The position numbers were made by a program, and so were the translations under genes. DNA of 31,469 nt from positions 1-31,469 of IMG/VR virus record IMGVR_UViG_3300006119_000035. One strand, written 5' to 3'. This DNA is from a virus. Numbering within the stretch: the first letter of the stretch is position 1; the number at the start of each line of letters is the position of its first letter. Positions 29,362-31,469 of the stretch are shown here, piece after piece. The notes under the pieces are model-generated. The model made no database searches and had not been told where the DNA came from. It saw nothing but the letters and a program-made list of their open reading frames with translations.

Positions 29362-29848
29362 TGGGCGGTCTTTTTAAGGGCGAATTGTAATCTTCCGATA
29401 TATTGTGCGAATTTTTCATCGCCCAAAGTGTCGGGGTCTATTTTAAAATAATATTGAATTAAACATTCCCATTGCGTTATATCATCACAATTCTCGTCAA
29501 CCCAAAAGTCTTCTATTTTTTTTTAAACTGATTAACCGCTAAAGTGACTAAGTTGTAAGCCTCAAGCGTTGCACCTAAATAATACTTGTCATTCTCGGGC
29601 GCTTCGCTGTAAATTCTAGGGTCGCTTTCCTCTTTAATTAAGTAAGCGTCTACAACTTCGCTTGCCGCTGTCACGGGGCTAGTTAATCCCTTGTCCATAA
29701 CTCGAAGCTTTACGAATCTTGGCGGTTCTTTAATGAATCCGACGATAGTGTCTTCGCTGTCTTCTACTTTAAATACAATAGGATGTATAACCGCCGAATG
29801 TTTAACGGATAATTCCTGAACTTTTGATTCGATTTCCTCTTGTGTCAT
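29349..29848 (-). CDS. Frameshifted tail assembly chaperone (about 166 aa)
   Basis: Reading through from the 111-residue chaperone by a -1 shift at the A9 run gives a product of about 166 residues. The -1 frame has a TAA just before the run and is then open for 55 codons (IEDFWVDENCDDITQWECLI, then FKIDPDTLGDEKFAQYIGRL, QFALKKTAQWQQ) and ends inside the tape measure start. Lambda gpG/gpGT-type chaperones use the same arrangement directly before the tape measure gene: a short and a long form coat the tape measure during tail assembly. The extension has no ATG start of its own. The alternative, a homopolymer sequencing error, would make one 166-residue gene. Confidence 0.78.
29513..29848 (-). 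CDS. Tail assembly chaperone, short form (111 aa)
   Basis: A 111-residue protein with an acidic, helical character: MTQEEIESKVQELSVKHSAV, then VEDSEDTIVGFIKEPPRFVK and a C-terminal ATLEAYNLVTLAVNQFKKK just before the stop. These proteins keep the tape measure soluble and recruit tail tube units. Its last codons, TTT-AAA-AAA-AAA-TAG, form a slippery site for the longer product. It is preceded by the leader ACATTAAAAAC and a TACATTTG box (29872-29865) without a clear -33, after a terminator that ends the sheath-tube unit, so it may have its own transcription start. Confidence 0.85.
   Translation of the reverse strand: MTQEEIESKVQELSVKHSAVIHPIVFKVEDSEDTIVGFIKEPPRFVKLRVMDKGLTSPVTAASEVVDAYLIKEESDPRIYSEAPENDKYYLGATLEAYNLVTLAVNQFKKK
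29516..29524 (-). promoter_or_regulatory. -1 frameshift slippery site (A9 run)
   Basis: On the minus strand CAG-TTT-AAA-AAA-AAA-TAG: nine consecutive A in the zero frame, ending right at the stop. An A-AAA-AAA heptamer allows -1 slipping; the next stop in the -1 frame is upstream of the run, so the long frame opens exactly here. Confidence 0.75.
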
Positions 29849-29880
29849 GTTTTTAATGTTTGTACAAATGTAATAAAAAA

Positions 29881-29902
29881 GCGGGATATAAAAATATCCC
29901 GC
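29881..29902 (-). terminator. Rho-independent terminator after tail tube gene
   Basis: On the minus strand GCGGGATAT-TTTT-ATATCCCGC followed by TTTTTT. Nine perfect base pairs and a 4-base loop. It separates the sheath and tube genes, whose products are needed in many copies, from the chaperone and baseplate genes, needed in few. Confidence 0.88.
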
Positions 29903-29945
29903 CTAACTTAAAAATCATGAAACAACGCAAGAAAAAAAAGATTGT

Positions 29946-30365
29946 CTATTTATGGTCGATTGAACCAATGATTAAAGGGATTTCAACAAGTATTTTTGTA
30001 TCCCCTTGCGCTACTGTGAAAGGGTCTTCCATGAATTCGCATGCTTTTAAAACATCCAAAACCGGTTGAACTCTACTTCCCGCGAAGGAAACTTGAATAT
30101 CAAACCAAGGAATATCCAATGGGTCACGATTAGGAGCGGCCGCAATAATAGCGTTCCACTCGTCACGATACAAGGTAATTTTTCCCTCATATTCTTTATT
30201 TCCGTAACCTCTACTTACCGGTTCTAAACCAAAGCCGTAGTTGTTCTCTTTCTTTTGTTTGCGCTTATATTCAATTTGGGTAATACCAACAACCGGAACT
30301 CCGAAAAGTACCAATTTTACGTTGGCCCATGAATAATTAACGCCATTAATTAACGGATTTGACAT
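29946..30365 (-). CDS. Tail tube protein (139 aa)
   Basis: A 139-residue protein right after the sheath gene. It begins with a flexible part (MSNPLINGVNYSWANVKLVL) and has the beta-barrel strands of the tube/Hcp fold: FGVPVVGITQIEYKRKQKKE, then GKITLYRDEWNAIIAAAPNR, DIQVSFAGSRVQPVLDVLKA and VAQGDTKILVEIPLIIG. Conserved-looking is YEGKITL and the ILVEIPLII ending. It forms stacked hexameric rings through which DNA passes and around which the sheath contracts. It is followed by a strong terminator. Assignment by place and fold pattern. Confidence 0.82.
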   Translation of the reverse strand: MSNPLINGVNYSWANVKLVLFGVPVVGITQIEYKRKQKKENNYGFGLEPVSRGYGNKEYEGKITLYRDEWNAIIAAAPNRDPLDIPWFDIQVSFAGSRVQPVLDVLKACEFMEDPFTVAQGDTKILVEIPLIIGSIDHK

Positions 30366-30369
30366 TTTA

Positions 30370-31469
30370 TTAGATTGATGTTGTGAACTTAATATTTACT
30401 TGGATTGCTCTTGCAACTCCGATAGGTACCAATTTTACAGCGATTATCAAAGTGTTTGTAGCCAATACGTTTTGAGTAGTATTGATTGAAACTTGTTGTG
30501 CGCTCAATTCGTTATCTCTAATCATTTGAGTCAAATTAGTTTCCGCCAAACTTGTAAAATAAGCGATTGTTGTATCTGTTAAAGTACCATCTGAATTCAA
30601 TTGCAATGGACCATTTAAAGCCGGCAATAAGCTAGCGTATACGCCACGGATTGCCTTGTCTATTGTTCTGTTGTTCTCGATATAAGCATAATCAGAAGTT
30701 ACAACGATAGCCGTGTGACTGTCATTGATATAAGAACCGCTAATGCCTACATATTTAACTAAGAAAATATATCTTAAATTGTCCAAGTTGTTTAAGAAGC
30801 TTTGAGAAGACGAAGCAACTAAAACACCATTTGCAAAAGCCAAAGTGTCTAATTCATATCCGTTACTCATGTTAAATTTACCAACCCAAGCGATGTCATC
30901 GCTTACAGCCGCTAAACTTGTTGCACCTAAAACCGCACCTAAAACAGTAATTGACTTACCGTAACTCTTATACAAAAGTGAACCTAAACCCGCACCATCT
31001 TGTCCAATTACCGCGCTCGCTTTGTTAGCTGATAATGTGTTTAAATCGGTTAAAGTTGAAAGGTCAGCCGTTGCGCTTAAGTCAGCCGCATAGATAGCCG
31101 ATAATGGCTTGTGGTTTGCGTCGTCGTTAGCTACAATTTCGTTATGAATTGTAGTTAAGTCGCCAACCGCGAAAGTTGCATCCTTCCAAACTCCTATTTG
31201 ACGGATTTTACCGCTCGCATAGTTTTGCATGGTTGTAATTTCCGCAAAAGTATATGTTGAAGGCACCGCAAAGATACCAACAAATAAATTTCCTTGAGGT
31301 TGAATACGGAAGTATTCTGCAATATGGTAGTGCCAAACAGCTTGCTTAGAAGCTACGCCACCCGTGAATTGAGTAATCGTACCGGCAATTGTTCCCACAA
31401 TGGTTACAGCTATCGGAGCGCCGCTATTTAAAAATACACCGTTTTTCTTAGGTGCTGTAATTGTTACGG
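30370..31469 (-). CDS. Tail sheath protein, DUF2586-like (5' part beyond window)
   Basis: The reading frame is open to the right edge of the window, so the true start lies outside; the visible part is about 365 codons. The C-terminal 95 residues match the sheath of DUF2586 type: RTIDKAIRGVYASLLPALNG, then PLQLNSDGTLTDTTIAYFTS, DNELSAQQVSINTTQNVLAT and KLVPIGVARAIQVNIKF. Sheath proteins form the contractile outer tube; the C-terminal strands knit subunits together. A GTG at 31398 is an internal codon, not the start, since the frame continues upstream. It precedes the tube gene by 4 bases. Confidence 0.85.
   Translation of the reverse strand, partial: VTITAPKKNGVFLNSGAPIAVTIVGTIAGTITQFTGGVASKQAVWHYHIAEYFRIQPQGNLFVGIFAVPSTYTFAEITTMQNYASGKIRQIGVWKDATFAVGDLTTIHNEIVANDDANHKPLSAIYAADLSATADLSTLTDLNTLSANKASAVIGQDGAGLGSLLYKSYGKSITVLGAVLGATSLAAVSDDIAWVGKFNMSNGYELDTLAFANGVLVASSSQSFLNNLDNLRYIFLVKYVGISGSYINDSHTAIVVTSDYAYIENNRTIDKAIRGVYASLLPALNGPLQLNSDGTLTDTTIAYFTSLAETNLTQMIRDNELSAQQVSINTTQNVLATNTLIIAVKLVPIGVARAIQVNIKFTTSI

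Noticed and set aside
29860-30069. Plus-strand frame MYKCNKK.../MKQRKKKK...
   Set aside because: It has a good leader match, but it overlaps the tail tube coding sequence in antisense and has low-complexity basic composition. It is mentioned as a finding, not called a gene.

Overview
The window looks like part of a tailed bacteriophage (or prophage) genome from a Bacteroidetes host, probably a Flavobacterium-like or Sphingobacterium-like organism. The evidence for the host is the low GC content, start codons preceded by A-rich leaders rather than Shine-Dalgarno sequences, two promoters of the Bacteroidetes type (TTTG then TAnnTTTG), and three signal peptides of the flavobacterial kind (cleavage before Q). 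Every gene I can support lies on the minus strand, so transcription runs from the right edge to the left edge. I saw no integrase, repressor, transposase, tRNA, polymerase or helicase gene here.

Following transcription from the right: 31469-24587 is a contractile-tail module (sheath, tube, tail assembly chaperone with a programmed -1 frameshift, tape measure, DUF6046-like protein, baseplate hub, spike, gp25-like wedge protein, LysM-like protein). 24587-19524 holds a 1469-residue repetitive tail fibre and two small proteins, all three with signal peptides. 19520-17946 is a lysis cassette: two small membrane proteins (holin candidates), a protein with single-molecule spanin layout, and a probable endolysin. 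17932-15824 is an accessory block: metallophosphoesterase, small protein, membrane-anchored HExxH protein, SPFH/band 7 protein. 15823-15120 is the only long non-coding stretch; it is full of repeats and dyads and ends in a promoter.

15091-7389 is the early/replication region: small unknown genes, an HTH protein, an SSB-like protein, an HNH nuclease, a DUF1376-like replication protein carrying two copies of a 20-bp repeat, a DUF6633-like protein, NinG, and at least eight micro-proteins of 23-50 residues, mostly single membrane helices. 7374-1 is the Mu-like packaging and head module: terminase small and large subunits, a neck protein with inserted carbohydrate-binding-like modules, DUF935 portal, a MuF head protein fused to a zinc metallopeptidase domain, a small Cys motif protein, a Dps-like protein, and a gpG-like protein. 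The capsid protease and major capsid protein are not present; since the left edge leaves the head module and the right edge enters at the sheath, they probably lie between the two ends of a circularly permuted or larger genome (inference).

The most striking non-coding signals are two hairpins at 11364-11427 with 6-bp stems and exactly complementary 7-nt loops (a kissing-loop candidate), and the 20-bp repeat inside the replication gene that is read in two different frames, so its conservation acts on DNA and not on protein.
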